Shown here one piece after another: positions 1 through 8,741 of a DNA stretch of 64,000 nt. Below the pieces are notes generated by a model. The model did no database searches, was not told the DNA's origin, and saw only the letters and a list, made by a program, of their open reading frames with translations. Positions within the stretch are counted from its first letter, which is position 1; every line of letters begins with the position of its first letter. Source of the DNA: Candidatus Syntropharchaeum butanivorans (lineage in GTDB: Archaea; Halobacteriota; Syntropharchaeia; Syntropharchaeales; Syntropharchaeaceae); contig LYOR01000001.1 in NCBI GenBank assembly GCA_001766825.1, positions 94,945 to 158,944 of the forward strand, written 5' to 3'. Both the position numbers and the translations under genes were made by a program.

Positions 1-1042
1 TCGTTGCCATCCTGATCCTGGTGGGGGGTGGGACACGCGGATCAATGGACCTCATCTCCTGGAAGATATCAATGCTATCAACACTTGCAAGGCTATCTGT
101 TCCAAGACCGAGATTGATGCCCATATCAAGTATCTTTTTAACCGGGGCATCCCCAACACCAAGATAGCGGTTACTGCGGGGACAATGCGCGATAGAGACA
201 CCCCTTCTTTTAAGAAGTGAGATATCTTCATCGCTTACATGAACAGCGTGTGCCACAACTGTTCTTTCTGAGAGAAGTCTGCAGGCATCAAGATAAGAAG
301 CAGGGCTCAAACCAACACCTCTCCATTCAACCCCCTTCCACCCTGCAATATCCTTGAAAGACCCTGCAAAAATCCCTTCACCATCTCTTACAAACCTCTC
401 TTCATCCTCTGTCTCAGCGAGATGTGTCATGACCGGAAGATTCATCCTGCTTGAGACACTCCCAACAGCTTCAAAAAGCCTCCTGCTCACGGTGTATGGT
501 GCATGGGGTGATACACCAATCCTGACCCTGCCATCACCCCTATCCCTGAACCTCCGGATGCGCTCAATCAGCCCGGTGATGATATCCTCTACCACACTAT
601 CATCAAATCCTATCACCTCGAGAAAGACAACACCCCTGATCCCGGCATCAAGGATCGCGTCAAAGGATGTATCGGTCTTTGTGATATCGCCGATGCATGT
701 AACACCAGATCTCACCATCTCACGGGCACCCAACCCCGATGACCTGACCCAGTCATCATCCTCCATTCTCCGGCTCTCTCTTATCATATCCTGTATCCAT
801 CCAGTGAACGAACCCCTTCTGCACCTTTTATGCAGGCTTGAATACTCGATGTGTGAATGGAGGTTCACAAATCCCGGCATTATCACCTCATTCTCAAAGA
901 AAAGGACCTCCTCATCCGAGTATGCCCTCTCAAGATCTCTACCACTTCCAACCGCCTTTATCACCCCATCCCTGATCAGAACCCCGCCCGCTCTGATTGG
1001 ATTGTGGGTGACAGGAAGAACCCACGCCCCCCGCACGATCAT
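1..1042 (-). CDS. mqnX: Amidohydrolase, probable aminofutalosine deaminase (partial)
   Basis: The frame opens at an ATG ending at 1042 and runs off the left edge, so about 347 residues are present and the C-terminus is missing. The family is the zinc-dependent amidohydrolases (chlorohydrolase/cytosine deaminase-like). The metal ligand pair is visible in MPGFVNLHSHIEYSS near residue 60, a second histidine in VSPHAPYTVS, and the late aspartate motif in LGTDSLAS. It begins one base after the mqnC stop and is the last seen gene of a unit with mqnE, mqnA and mqnC. In futalosine pathways of this type an amidohydrolase deaminates 6-amino-6-deoxyfutalosine to futalosine. The family also contains S-adenosylhomocysteine and other nucleoside deaminases, so the substrate rests on the neighbours rather than on a diagnostic residue. 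Confidence 0.8.
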   Translation of the reverse strand, partial: MIVRGAWVLPVTHNPIRAGGVLIRDGVIKAVGSGRDLERAYSDEEVLFFENEVIMPGFVNLHSHIEYSSLHKRCRRGSFTGWIQDMIRESRRMEDDDWVRSSGLGAREMVRSGVTCIGDITKTDTSFDAILDAGIRGVVFLEVIGFDDSVVEDIITGLIERIRRFRDRGDGRVRIGVSPHAPYTVSRRLFEAVGSVSSRMNLPVMTHLAETEDEERFVRDGEGIFAGSFKDIAGWKGVEWRGVGLSPASYLDACRLLSERTVVAHAVHVSDEDISLLKRRGVSIAHCPRSNRYLGVGDAPVKKILDMGINLGLGTDSLASVDSIDIFQEMRSIDPRVPPPTRIRMAT

Positions 1043-1043
1043 A

Positions 1044-2084
1044 CTACCAGACCCTGATTATTCTTGTATAGAGTGTGTCCCGCTGGCATGCCTCAAACCC
1101 GACCTCTTTTATCAGCCCAACAAGCTCGTTGAGACTTGCCCTGAATCTTGCACCCGCCGCTCTCACGACGTTCTCCTCGATCATCGTACTACCGATGTCG
1201 TTGGCCCCAAAAAAGAGGGCTATCTGGGCTATTTTGAGACCCTGGGTCACCCATGATGCCTGGATGTTTGGGATGTTATCGAGGAATATCCGGGATACTG
1301 CGAGCATCCTCAGATACTCAGCCCCTCCCACCCTCCTTCCTCCAAGCTCTGTATTCTCCGGCTGATATGTCCATGGGATGAATGCTGTGAAGCCATGAGT
1401 TCTATCCTGAAGGTCTCTTATCTGCTTGAGGTGTATCAGCCGATCACGTATACTCTCCCCTGCCCCGAACATCATCGTTGCCGTGGTAAGCATCCCGATA
1501 CCATGGGCCTCCTCCATCACCTTAAGCCACTCACTGGCGCTTATCTTCCCCGGGCTCACCCTTCTTCTGAAGTTATCCTCCAGGATTTCGGCCCCACCCC
1601 CTGGCAGTGAGTCAAGTCCTGCATCTTTAAGTCTTGATAGCGTCTCTTTGATGCTCATATTTGATGTGCGGGATATATGCACGATCTCGGGTGGTGAGAG
1701 GGAGTGGAGATGGATCTGGAACCGGCTTTTGATCGTTCTGAACAGATCCTCAAGATACTCAATCCCAAGATCTGGATTGAGCCCTCCCTGAAGCATGATC
1801 TGGGTCGCACCAAGCCTCACAGCCTCGTCAATCCGGCTCATAATCTCCTCTTTACTCAGTACGTACGCATCAGCATCGCCTTTCTCCCTGAAAAATGCAC
1901 AGAATTTGCACCTTGATGTACATATATTTGTATAGTTGATGTTACGATCTATCACAAATGTAACCCTTCCTGCCGGGTGGATCTCCCATCTTATCCCATC
2001 TGCGATCGCACCAAGCTCAGGTAGTCCCATCTCAAATAGACCGATAGCTTCGTCTATTGTGTAACGCCTTTCCACTTCAATCAC
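1044..2084 (-). CDS. mqnC: Dehypoxanthine futalosine cyclase (radical SAM)
   Basis: Radical SAM enzyme that cyclises dehypoxanthine futalosine in menaquinone biosynthesis. The cluster motif CTSRCKFCAF follows the NYTNIC signature, and LHSLSPPEI and TTATMMFGAGES match the MqnC branch. The sister gene at 2895-3995 carries the variants typical of MqnE. The frame is open back to 2129, but that would overlap mqnA by 53 bases. GTG codons at 2084 and 2075 lie at or just past the mqnA stop and give a normal N-terminus beginning near ERRYTIDEAI, so 2084 is chosen. It is followed directly by the amidohydrolase. The identity as MqnC rather than a second MqnE is well supported by the motifs; the exact start is not certain. 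Confidence 0.88.
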   Translation of the reverse strand: MIEVERRYTIDEAIGLFEMGLPELGAIADGIRWEIHPAGRVTFVIDRNINYTNICTSRCKFCAFFREKGDADAYVLSKEEIMSRIDEAVRLGATQIMLQGGLNPDLGIEYLEDLFRTIKSRFQIHLHSLSPPEIVHISRTSNMSIKETLSRLKDAGLDSLPGGGAEILEDNFRRRVSPGKISASEWLKVMEEAHGIGMLTTATMMFGAGESIRDRLIHLKQIRDLQDRTHGFTAFIPWTYQPENTELGGRRVGGAEYLRMLAVSRIFLDNIPNIQASWVTQGLKIAQIALFFGANDIGSTMIEENVVRAAGARFRASLNELVGLIKEVGFEACQRDTLYTRIIRVW

Positions 2085-2898
2085 CGAAAAACCTGATATC
2101 TGGCACCTTTTCAACAAGTCCAAGATCAAATGCCTTCTTGAAGAAGATCAAAAGTCCTTCTACATCTTTCTGGGATAATCCGAAGCTGAGCTTTCCAAAG
2201 TAACGTTTTAAACGCTCCTGTGGATACCCATTGTTAGATATAACATCTATTGTATGTTCAATTGCTGATTCGCCAGTTCTCATTGCGTTTTTTATCCCGT
2301 CAACAAGCCATCTGGCCTGATCGTGTTCACATTCTGCATATGCCTCACGTATAACCCATATCGCATAGCTCATGCCCATTCCTGTGTGCCTGTACCATTC
2401 GTGTGAGAGGTCATACTTGAAAAGTTCATCCTCCCTCCAGAATGCAATAAGTGCAGGATCACCTATGAGAAGTGCGGCATCGGATACCTCAAGCATCTTC
2501 TGGAGATCCGGTTCCATCTCGATGTACTCCGGATAGATATCATGGTATTCCCTGAGGATGACCTTAAGGAGGGTCTGTGAGGTTGAAGACGCGTTTGAGA
2601 GGGATATTCGCCTCTTATCAAGCTCATCTATCGGGACCTTACTCACGAGTACGACGCTCTCAACAGATTCATAAGCCGTTATTGAGATCTCCGGGATTAC
2701 AAGGAGATCATCACCCCCTTTACAGTACTCAACCGAGGAGATCGGTGATACCTCAAGCTCGCCCCTTCTCAGCATATCTATAAGCTCCCTGGGAGTCCCT
2801 TTCACAAGCTCAATGAGGTCAAGGAGCCCTGTAATTCTCATCCCTTCATAAAGCGGCATGGAGTTGAGAAACCTTATATGACCGACCCTGGGCTTCAT
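2077..2898 (-). CDS. mqnA: Chorismate dehydratase
   Basis: MqnA removes water from chorismate to give 3-[(1-carboxyvinyl)oxy]benzoate, the first step of the futalosine route to menaquinone. It has a periplasmic-binding-protein fold without a signal peptide. The N-terminal VGHIRFLNSMPLYEG, the stretch SPISSVEYCKG, and the later LSNASSTSQTLLKVIL and ALLIGDPALI are characteristic of the family. Length (273 residues) is normal. The start overlaps the mqnE stop by four bases and the stop overlaps the mqnC frame, so the genes are probably translationally coupled. MqnD is a relative, but the active-site stretch SSTSQTLL and the gene order favour MqnA. Confidence 0.9.
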   Translation of the reverse strand: MKPRVGHIRFLNSMPLYEGMRITGLLDLIELVKGTPRELIDMLRRGELEVSPISSVEYCKGGDDLLVIPEISITAYESVESVVLVSKVPIDELDKRRISLSNASSTSQTLLKVILREYHDIYPEYIEMEPDLQKMLEVSDAALLIGDPALIAFWREDELFKYDLSHEWYRHTGMGMSYAIWVIREAYAECEHDQARWLVDGIKNAMRTGESAIEHTIDVISNNGYPQERLKRYFGKLSFGLSQKDVEGLLIFFKKAFDLGLVEKVPDIRFFGD

Positions 2899-3995
2899 CG
2901 ACCCCCACTTCCAATGAGCCTGTATGCACCATCTCGCTCAAGTGGCACAAATCCTGCCTCTTTGATCAGGGAGATAAGCTCCCCCCTCTCCATTCCTGCC
3001 CGGCTCTCAGCCCCTGCAGCGTGGAAGATACGCTCCTCAACGATCGTACCGTCAAGATCGTCAGCTCCAAAGGAGAGCGCAACCTGTGCAGTCTTCACTC
3101 CAAGCCCAATCCAGTACGCCTTTATGTGCGGGAAGTTATCAAGAATAAGCCTTGATATTGCGATCGTCTTCAGATCATCCACGCCCCCACACCGCTTATG
3201 CCCTATCGAGGTCCCCTCAGGGTGAAAAGGAAGTGGTATAAACGCCTGAAAGCCACCGGTCTCATCCTGAAGCTCTCTTAGCCTGATAAGATGATCAACT
3301 CGCTCTTCTTTCGTCTCTACATGACCATAAAGCATCGTGGCATTTGATCTGATCCCGAGTCTGTGTGCAGCTCGCGTTATATCGAGCCAGCGCCTGCCAC
3401 TTATCTTCTTCTCCCATCCAATGAGTCTGCACCTCTCACTGAAGATCTCAGCCCCACCCCCTGCAAGTGAGTCAATCCCTGCATCTTTCAGAAGTTCAAG
3501 AGCTTTCTCAGGGTCAATCCCGGATACCCTTGCTATATGGTCTATCTCAACCGGTGTAAGTGCCTTGACAAATAGGTGAGGTGCGGTATTCTTGATCTCT
3601 CTTATGAGATTGGCATAATAATCAACCCCTACTTCAGGATGAAGCCCCCCGACGATGTGAACCTCACGGATCCCATGAGCAAGGTCTCTTCTGACAAGCT
3701 CGATGATCTCATCTATCCCCATCAGATATGCATCCTCATCACCGGGATCCCTGCTGAACGCGCAGATCCGACACCTGTTAACACATATGTTTGTCGGGTT
3801 TATGTGCCTGTTGCAGACAAAGTATGCGTTTTTTCCGTGCATGCGTGATCTGAGGATGTTTGCCATGTATCCGATCTGGAGGAGATCATCCGAGTGATAA
3901 AGCCTGATCCCATCTTCTTTCGATAATCTCTCGCCAGCCAGGACCTTCTCATGGATATCAAGGATAGAACTATCCCTCCAGCTATGATCCATCAT
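2895..3995 (-). CDS. mqnE: Aminofutalosine synthase (radical SAM)
   Basis: MqnE joins the MqnA product to a SAM-derived adenosyl radical, forming aminofutalosine. The iron-sulfur motif CVNRCRICAF follows RHINPTNIC, and the branch-typical KALTPVEIDHIA and TMLYGHVETKEERVDHL are present. At 366 residues it has normal length. It heads the unit mqnE-mqnA-mqnC-mqnX. A TATA-like element on the minus strand lies about 28 bases upstream of the ATG, so the transcript may be leaderless. With the other three genes it shows that the organism makes menaquinone (or a relative) by the futalosine route; mqnB and mqnD are not in the window. Confidence 0.9.
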   Translation of the reverse strand: MMDHSWRDSSILDIHEKVLAGERLSKEDGIRLYHSDDLLQIGYMANILRSRMHGKNAYFVCNRHINPTNICVNRCRICAFSRDPGDEDAYLMGIDEIIELVRRDLAHGIREVHIVGGLHPEVGVDYYANLIREIKNTAPHLFVKALTPVEIDHIARVSGIDPEKALELLKDAGIDSLAGGGAEIFSERCRLIGWEKKISGRRWLDITRAAHRLGIRSNATMLYGHVETKEERVDHLIRLRELQDETGGFQAFIPLPFHPEGTSIGHKRCGGVDDLKTIAISRLILDNFPHIKAYWIGLGVKTAQVALSFGADDLDGTIVEERIFHAAGAESRAGMERGELISLIKEAGFVPLERDGAYRLIGSGGR

Positions 3996-4017
3996 CCAGA
4001 ATACTTCAGGCTCGATT

Positions 4018-4067
4018 GGATATAACTATTTTCAATTTCTCTTCCACATGCATGAAAACCTATTTAT
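4018..4067. promoter_or_regulatory. Divergent TATA boxes between mqnE and pgi
   Basis: Within the 96-base gap between the divergent mqnE and pgi starts, the minus strand carries AGTTATATCC (4018-4028), about 28 bases before the mqnE ATG, and the plus strand carries TATTTAT (4061-4067), about 28 bases before the pgi ATG. The spacing fits archaeal TATA boxes and suggests both mRNAs have little or no leader. No other sequence structure is seen in the gap. Confidence 0.5.
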
Positions 4068-4091
4068 CGTGGGAGATGTGACCTCTATAAT

Positions 4092-4823
4092 ATGGATCTT
4101 CCACTCAACTTTGGAGGTCAGCTCATCCGGCCGGATGTAAGGCGTTTATCTGATATGCGGGAACTCCTCTTTGATCGCTCCTTCGCCGAAAGTGCCGAGG
4201 ATATGGATCTGTACTACATGTACCGTGATCTCTATCTGAGCAGGAAGGATCAGGAGAAGATCAGGGAGGCAGGGCTCAGGTATGATATCACGATCATCCC
4301 ACCGTTGATGCTCGGGAAGGAGTATGTCAAGACCGCGGGTCACTACCATCCTCCAGCCGATGGTGGGGGTATCACGTACCCTGAGGTTTATGAGGTGCTT
4401 GAAGGAGAGGCACATTATCTTCTTCAGCGGCCCGAGGGTGATAAGATCGTGGATGTCGTTCTCATTACGGCAGAAGAAGGAGAGAAGGTGCTCATACCCC
4501 CCGGATATGGCCATATCACGATAAATCCCTCTAATAAGCGATTAAAGATGGCAAACTGGGTTGCAAGGGGGTTCTCATCGATCTATGATCCAATAAGAAA
4601 GAGGCGTGGTGGAGCATACTATGAGACGGTAGATGGGTTTGTGAAGAACGACGCATACGGAGAGATCCCTCCCATCAGGTTTTTGAGGCCGAAGGACCTG
4701 CCGATGTTCGGGCTTGTGAAGGCGAAGGAGATGTACGGGCTGGTAAGAGAGAACATCAAGCTTCTTGAGTTCCTCACAAGACCGTGGGAGTTTGTAGAGG
4801 TCTTTGAGAAGGTTCTGGAGTGA
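4092..4823 (+). CDS. pgiA: Glucose-6-phosphate isomerase, archaeal cupin type
   Basis: Interconverts glucose-6-phosphate and fructose-6-phosphate. This is the cupin family of euryarchaeal phosphoglucose isomerases, unrelated to the SIS-fold enzyme of bacteria. The metal-binding cupin motif is clear: TAGHYHPP around residues 78-85, then the conserved glutamate in PEVYEVLEG and the histidine in IPPGYGHITINPS. Length 243 residues; the family is usually about 190, so there is some C-terminal extra sequence. It probably acts in gluconeogenesis together with enolase and GAPDH found elsewhere in the window. It is followed after four bases by the homocysteine operon, with which it may be co-transcribed. 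Confidence 0.88.
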   Translation: MDLPLNFGGQLIRPDVRRLSDMRELLFDRSFAESAEDMDLYYMYRDLYLSRKDQEKIREAGLRYDITIIPPLMLGKEYVKTAGHYHPPADGGGITYPEVYEVLEGEAHYLLQRPEGDKIVDVVLITAEEGEKVLIPPGYGHITINPSNKRLKMANWVARGFSSIYDPIRKRRGGAYYETVDGFVKNDAYGEIPPIRFLRPKDLPMFGLVKAKEMYGLVRENIKLLEFLTRPWEFVEVFEKVLE

Positions 4824-4827
4824 AGGT

Positions 4828-6324
4828 ATGAGAAAGACGATCGATGAGATAAATGAGCGGATAAGGGACGGAAGCGTCTCTGTTGTGACTGCAGACCGCA
4901 TGAGTGAGATCGTCGAGGAGATTGGGGCAGAAAAGGCTGCAAAAGAGGTTGACGTCGTTACAACCGGTACGTTCGGGGCGATGTGCTCATCCGGGGCGTT
5001 TCTTAATTTTGGACATTCTGACCCGCCGATAAAGATGGTGGATGTCTGGCTCAATGATGTAAGGGCCTATGGTGGAATAGCCGCGGTCGACGTTTTCATC
5101 GGTGCAACAGAGAGATCCAGATCGAGGGGTGAGGCGTATGGTGGTGGGCATGTGATCGAGGATCTCGTTGCAGGGAGGGAGATTGAGGTATACGCAAGAT
5201 CCCCCGGGACAGACTGTTACCCGCAGCGGGAGATTGAGACCAGGGTAAGGATCGATGACCTCAACCAGGCGATTATGCTGAACCCGAGAAACGCTTATCA
5301 GCGCTATGCAGTTGCCACCAACAGCACCGAGCGGATGATGGAGACCTACATGGGATCGCTCTTCCCCCACTTCCAGAATGCAACCTACTCAGGTTCAGGT
5401 GAGCTATCTCCAATCTGTAACGATCCGAACTTTGAGACGATCGGAATCGGGACACGGATCTTTCTATGTGGAGGAGAGGGGTACATCATCGGTGAGGGTA
5501 CACAGCACAACCCGAAGAGCAGATTCTCAACATTGATGGTAAAAGGTGATATGAAGCAGATGGACCCTGCGTTTTTGAGAGGTGCAACCTTCAGACGGTA
5601 TGGTACAACCCTGTATGTTGGGCTTGGCGTCCCGATCCCGATACTCAATGAGAAGATTGCGGCAAATACCGGTGTGAAGGATGAAGATATCATAACAGAG
5701 GTGCTTGACTACGGTGTTCCAAGAAGGGATCGTCCTGTACTCGGTACCGTCTCATACAGGGAGCTTAAGTCCGGTGAGATCGAGATACAGGGCAGGGTGA
5801 TAAAGACCTATCCATTATCAAGCCACTACATGGCGAAGAAAGTTGCAGAGACGCTTGCAACGTGGATTAAAAAGGGGGAGTTCTTCCTGACAGAGCCTGT
5901 GAAGCCGCTTCCGCTTGATACGATCCAGAAGCCGATGCGTGAGACGAAGAGGCACCCGCTTGTGATGGATGTGATGGTTCATGAGGTTGTTACGGTGAGG
6001 GAGGACTATAACATCCAGCAGGTTGCAAAGGTGATGGTTGATGGACAGATAACACACGCTCCCGTTGTATCAAGGGAGAATAAACTCGTTGGTATACTCA
6101 CCGCCTGGGACATCGCGAAGGTCGTGGCCCAGGGTCGAGAAGCAAGAGCAGGGGAGATCATGACGAGAAAGGTCCTCACAACCCAGCTCGATGAACCTGT
6201 CGAGGTTGCAGCAAGGAAGATTGAAAAGTATAACATCTCAGCCCTGCCGGTTGTCGATAGTGAGAACCATGTGATAGGAATCATAACCGGTGATATGATA
6301 AGCCGGCTGATCGGGAGGAAGTGA
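4828..6324 (+). CDS. Homocysteine biosynthesis protein, COG1900 (DUF39) with CBS pair
   Basis: Member of the COG1900 family, shown in Methanosarcina acetivorans (MA1821) to take part in making homocysteine from aspartate semialdehyde and reduced sulfur. Residues 1 to about 370 form the DUF39 part. Two cysteines, C53 (FGAMCSSG) and C130 (GTDCYPQ), sit where the pair thought to carry persulfide lies in MA1821. A CBS-domain pair follows at about residues 380-498, probably a nucleotide-sensing module. The ATG at 4828, after GAAGGT, is preferred over the more upstream in-frame codon at 4804, which lies inside pgi. The next gene (NIL-ferredoxin) begins right at the stop, giving the same pair order as MA1821-MA1822. 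Confidence 0.88.
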   Translation: MRKTIDEINERIRDGSVSVVTADRMSEIVEEIGAEKAAKEVDVVTTGTFGAMCSSGAFLNFGHSDPPIKMVDVWLNDVRAYGGIAAVDVFIGATERSRSRGEAYGGGHVIEDLVAGREIEVYARSPGTDCYPQREIETRVRIDDLNQAIMLNPRNAYQRYAVATNSTERMMETYMGSLFPHFQNATYSGSGELSPICNDPNFETIGIGTRIFLCGGEGYIIGEGTQHNPKSRFSTLMVKGDMKQMDPAFLRGATFRRYGTTLYVGLGVPIPILNEKIAANTGVKDEDIITEVLDYGVPRRDRPVLGTVSYRELKSGEIEIQGRVIKTYPLSSHYMAKKVAETLATWIKKGEFFLTEPVKPLPLDTIQKPMRETKRHPLVMDVMVHEVVTVREDYNIQQVAKVMVDGQITHAPVVSRENKLVGILTAWDIAKVVAQGREARAGEIMTRKVLTTQLDEPVEVAARKIEKYNISALPVVDSENHVIGIITGDMISRLIGRK

Positions 6325-6326
6325 AA

Positions 6327-6722
6327 ATGAAAGTACGCCTTGTGTACACCCCTTCTGCCATCCAGGAGCCTCTCATAGCGGAAATAATCCTCGCAACTCG
6401 GGCGAAGATAAATATAAACCGTGCAGACATCGGTGCTGTGAGTGGAGAGATGATCATCGATATACCCGAGGATAAGTACAATCAGGTTGTACGGATGTTC
6501 AGGGACAAAGGTCTCAAGGTCTCGCTTCTTCACCGTCCGATCGTAAGGGACGATAACAGGTGCGTGATGTGTGGGATCTGCACATCAATCTGTCCTATAG
6601 GGGCGTTCAAAATTGAGAAGGATTGGTCTGTCACATTTGAGCCTGAGAAATGTATCCAGTGCGGTGTCTGTGTATCTGCATGTCCAACGTCGGCACTTGA
6701 GCTTTCAGAAGGTGAGATATGA
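6327..6722 (+). CDS. NIL-domain 2x[4Fe-4S] ferredoxin for homocysteine synthesis
   Basis: About 131 residues: an N-terminal NIL domain (roughly residues 1-75, the ligand-binding fold first seen in methionine ABC transporters), followed by two [4Fe-4S] motifs, CVMCGICTSICP and CIQCGVCVSACP. It matches MA1822, the electron-transfer partner of the COG1900 protein in homocysteine formation. The ATG at 6327 has the Shine-Dalgarno-like GGGAGGAAG just upstream; an in-frame GTG at 6321 overlaps the previous stop and is a less likely start. The last four bases overlap the next gene's ATG, pointing to one transcript and coupled translation. Confidence 0.87.
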   Translation: MKVRLVYTPSAIQEPLIAEIILATRAKININRADIGAVSGEMIIDIPEDKYNQVVRMFRDKGLKVSLLHRPIVRDDNRCVMCGICTSICPIGAFKIEKDWSVTFEPEKCIQCGVCVSACPTSALELSEGEI

Positions 6723-7459
6723 TACGAAGACGCTTCCAGCTAAAGGAAACTATCGTAACGATCATCGCAGAGCATGAGTGCGAGATTGAGGCAGGAATTT
6801 CTGCAATCATCCATCACAGGCGAGAGCTTGAGTCATACATCATGAAAGATCCATTTTTTTCCGTGACACTCGAACCCTACGAGCCTGAGCTGGATGATGC
6901 ACCATTAATCGTCCAGAAGATGGTTGAAGCATCAAAGAAGGTTGGATGCGGTCCCATGTCTGCTGTGGCTGGCACGATCGCATATCTCGCACTCTCAGCG
7001 ATGATCGAGGAGGGTGCAGATCATGCCATCGTTGATAACGGGGGTGATATCGCACTTACGACTGATCGCTCTGTGATAGTCGGGATCTATGCCGGAAATT
7101 CTCCTGTCAGGGATCTTGCGTTTGAGGTCGAGCCTGTAGAAGAGGTACTCGGTATATGCACGTCCTCCGGCACGCTCGGGCACTCGATAAGCTTTGGCAT
7201 GGCAGATGCTGCGTGTGTCGTCTCCCATGATGTGGCGCTTGCAGATGCTGCTGCAACCGCGCTTGGAAATGCCGTGACCGGTGAGAGGATCGAGGATGCC
7301 TTTTCTGTGATAAAAGATATTAGTGAGATCGATGGTGGGCTTATTATACATCGTGACAGGATTGCACTGTGGGGCGAGCTCCCAAGGCTCGTTAAGGCAG
7401 ATGTAAACCCCCGGCTTATAACAGGAGGTATCACTACATGCCAGGGTATGACGATCTGA
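6719..7459 (+). CDS. UPF0280 (COG2122, ApbE-like) sulfide-assimilation protein
   Basis: UPF0280 family protein of 246 residues, distantly related in fold to the flavin transferase ApbE. The Methanosarcina homologue (MA1715) was found to help homocysteine formation at low sulfide. Conserved stretches seen are GPMSAVAGTIA, ADHAIVDNGGDIAL and the serine-rich CTSSGTLGHSISFGMADAA followed by ADAAATALGNAV. It overlaps the NIL-ferredoxin by four bases and the sirtuin gene by 22. In M. acetivorans this gene is not next to the COG1900 pair, so having all three adjacent here strengthens the functional link. The biochemical reaction is not known. Confidence 0.85.
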   Translation: MIRRRFQLKETIVTIIAEHECEIEAGISAIIHHRRELESYIMKDPFFSVTLEPYEPELDDAPLIVQKMVEASKKVGCGPMSAVAGTIAYLALSAMIEEGADHAIVDNGGDIALTTDRSVIVGIYAGNSPVRDLAFEVEPVEEVLGICTSSGTLGHSISFGMADAACVVSHDVALADAAATALGNAVTGERIEDAFSVIKDISEIDGGLIIHRDRIALWGELPRLVKADVNPRLITGGITTCQGMTI

Positions 7460-8190
7460 TCGAGGATGTAGCCTCTGCCATTCTGAGCTCAAAGCATACA
7501 GTTGCACTCACGGGTGCTGGTATTTCTGTCGAGAGTGGTATCGCTCCATTCAGGGGAAAGGGTGGGTTATGGGAGAGATACGATCCGGAAGAGTATGCAC
7601 ACATCGCAACATTCATGCAGAACCCGGCCAGGGCATGGGTACTGTTCAAGGAGATGATTGAGGTGATACGCAGGGCGAAACCCAACCCGGCCCATATCGC
7701 GCTTGCAAGGCTTGAAGAGCTCGGGCTTCTCTCATGTATAATTACCCAGAATGTTGATAACCTCCATCAGAGTGCTGGAAGCAGAAACGTCATCGAGTTT
7801 CATGGAAACATCATAAACTTAAGCTGTATTGAGTGTGGTAAGAAGCAGAGATGCTCTGAGGTATCCCTTGATGAGATTCCACCCCTGTGTGCGTGTGGTG
7901 GAGTGCTTCGGCCAGACGCAGTCCTCTTTGGAGAGGCAATACCCTTTGATGCGCTTGTAAGCTCCCGTAAGGAGGCAGAGGCGTGTGATCTCATGCTTGT
8001 CATCGGTACATCAGGGATTGTCCAGCCTGCAGCGAGTATGCCCCTGGTTGCAAAGGATAGTGGGGCTAAGATCGTTGAGATAAACCCGGAGGAGACCCCA
8101 ATTACTTTTATAGCTGACATATTTGTCAAAGGAGGTGCAGGCAGGGTTTTGAGTGATGTTATCAGAAGGATTGAGGATAAACTGAGGTGA
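7438..8190 (+). CDS. cobB: Sir2-family NAD-dependent protein deacylase
   Basis: NAD-dependent deacylase of lysine side chains; archaeal members act on chromatin proteins such as Alba and on metabolic enzymes. Seen in order are the NAD-binding GAGIS (residues 26-30), TQNVDNLH, the catalytic histidine in EFHGN, a four-cysteine zinc site (CIECGKKQRC, then CAC), and VIGTSGIV. The 250-residue length is normal. The start lies 22 bases inside the UPF0280 gene, so it may be the last member of the homocysteine operon or simply packed against it. The target is not evident. Confidence 0.9.
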   Translation: MPGYDDLIEDVASAILSSKHTVALTGAGISVESGIAPFRGKGGLWERYDPEEYAHIATFMQNPARAWVLFKEMIEVIRRAKPNPAHIALARLEELGLLSCIITQNVDNLHQSAGSRNVIEFHGNIINLSCIECGKKQRCSEVSLDEIPPLCACGGVLRPDAVLFGEAIPFDALVSSRKEAEACDLMLVIGTSGIVQPAASMPLVAKDSGAKIVEINPEETPITFIADIFVKGGAGRVLSDVIRRIEDKLR

Positions 8191-8194
8191 ATTT

Positions 8195-8722
8195 ATGATT
8201 GAACATATAAGAATACCCCCAGATAGGATCGGGTCACTGATTGGTGTTAATGGGAGCGTGAAAGAGTTTATAGAGGAGAACTGTGAGGTTGAGCTCACAA
8301 TTGATAGTGAGAATGGGAGTGTCCGCCTTGAGTCCAAGGGAGACCCCTTCAAGGCGATGAGGGCAAGTGATATCGTAAAGGCAATTGGGCATGGCTTCTC
8401 ACCTCAGAATGCGGTAAAGCTTCTTGAGGATGATGAGATGATCTTCACGGTCATAGACCTCTCACACGTCGCAGGATCCCCAAAGGAGCTTACAAGAATC
8501 AAGGGTAGGATAATCGGTAAAGACGGTACGACGAGGGAGATCATGGAAGAACTCACAGGGTCAAAGATCTCGGTCTACGATGATACGGTCTCGATAATCG
8601 GATATCCGGAGAAGGTGAGAATTCTTGAGAGTGCGATCGGCATGTTGATCGATGGTGCACCACACGGGAGTGTATACGCGTTCCTTGAGAAGAAGCGACG
8701 TGAAGAGGGAGGAGGTATATAG
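8195..8722 (+). CDS. KH-domain RNA-processing protein, Pno1/Dim2-like
   Basis: A 175-residue protein with two KH RNA-binding domains. The first has IPPDRIGSLIGVNGS near residue 15; the second has KGRIIGKDGTTREIMEELTG near residues 104-123. This is the archaeal homologue of eukaryotic Pno1/Dim2, which binds the 3' end of small-subunit rRNA during ribosome assembly. It often lies near kinase rio1 or aIF1A; here it sits between a sirtuin and replication factor C. The four-base gap to the sirtuin suggests co-transcription. The role in 16S maturation is inferred from the family. Confidence 0.85.
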   Translation: MIEHIRIPPDRIGSLIGVNGSVKEFIEENCEVELTIDSENGSVRLESKGDPFKAMRASDIVKAIGHGFSPQNAVKLLEDDEMIFTVIDLSHVAGSPKELTRIKGRIIGKDGTTREIMEELTGSKISVYDDTVSIIGYPEKVRILESAIGMLIDGAPHGSVYAFLEKKRREEGGGI

Positions 8723-8741
8723 TTAACCATTGAGAGCCTCT

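Noticed and set aside
354..1256. 300-codon plus-strand open frame
   Set aside because: It lies opposite the amidohydrolase and mqnC frames, which match known families; the plus frame has low-complexity Ser/Pro-rich translation and no recognisable domain.
6006..6533. 175-codon minus frame
   Set aside because: Antisense to the CBS part of COG1900 and the NIL-ferredoxin; no family features.
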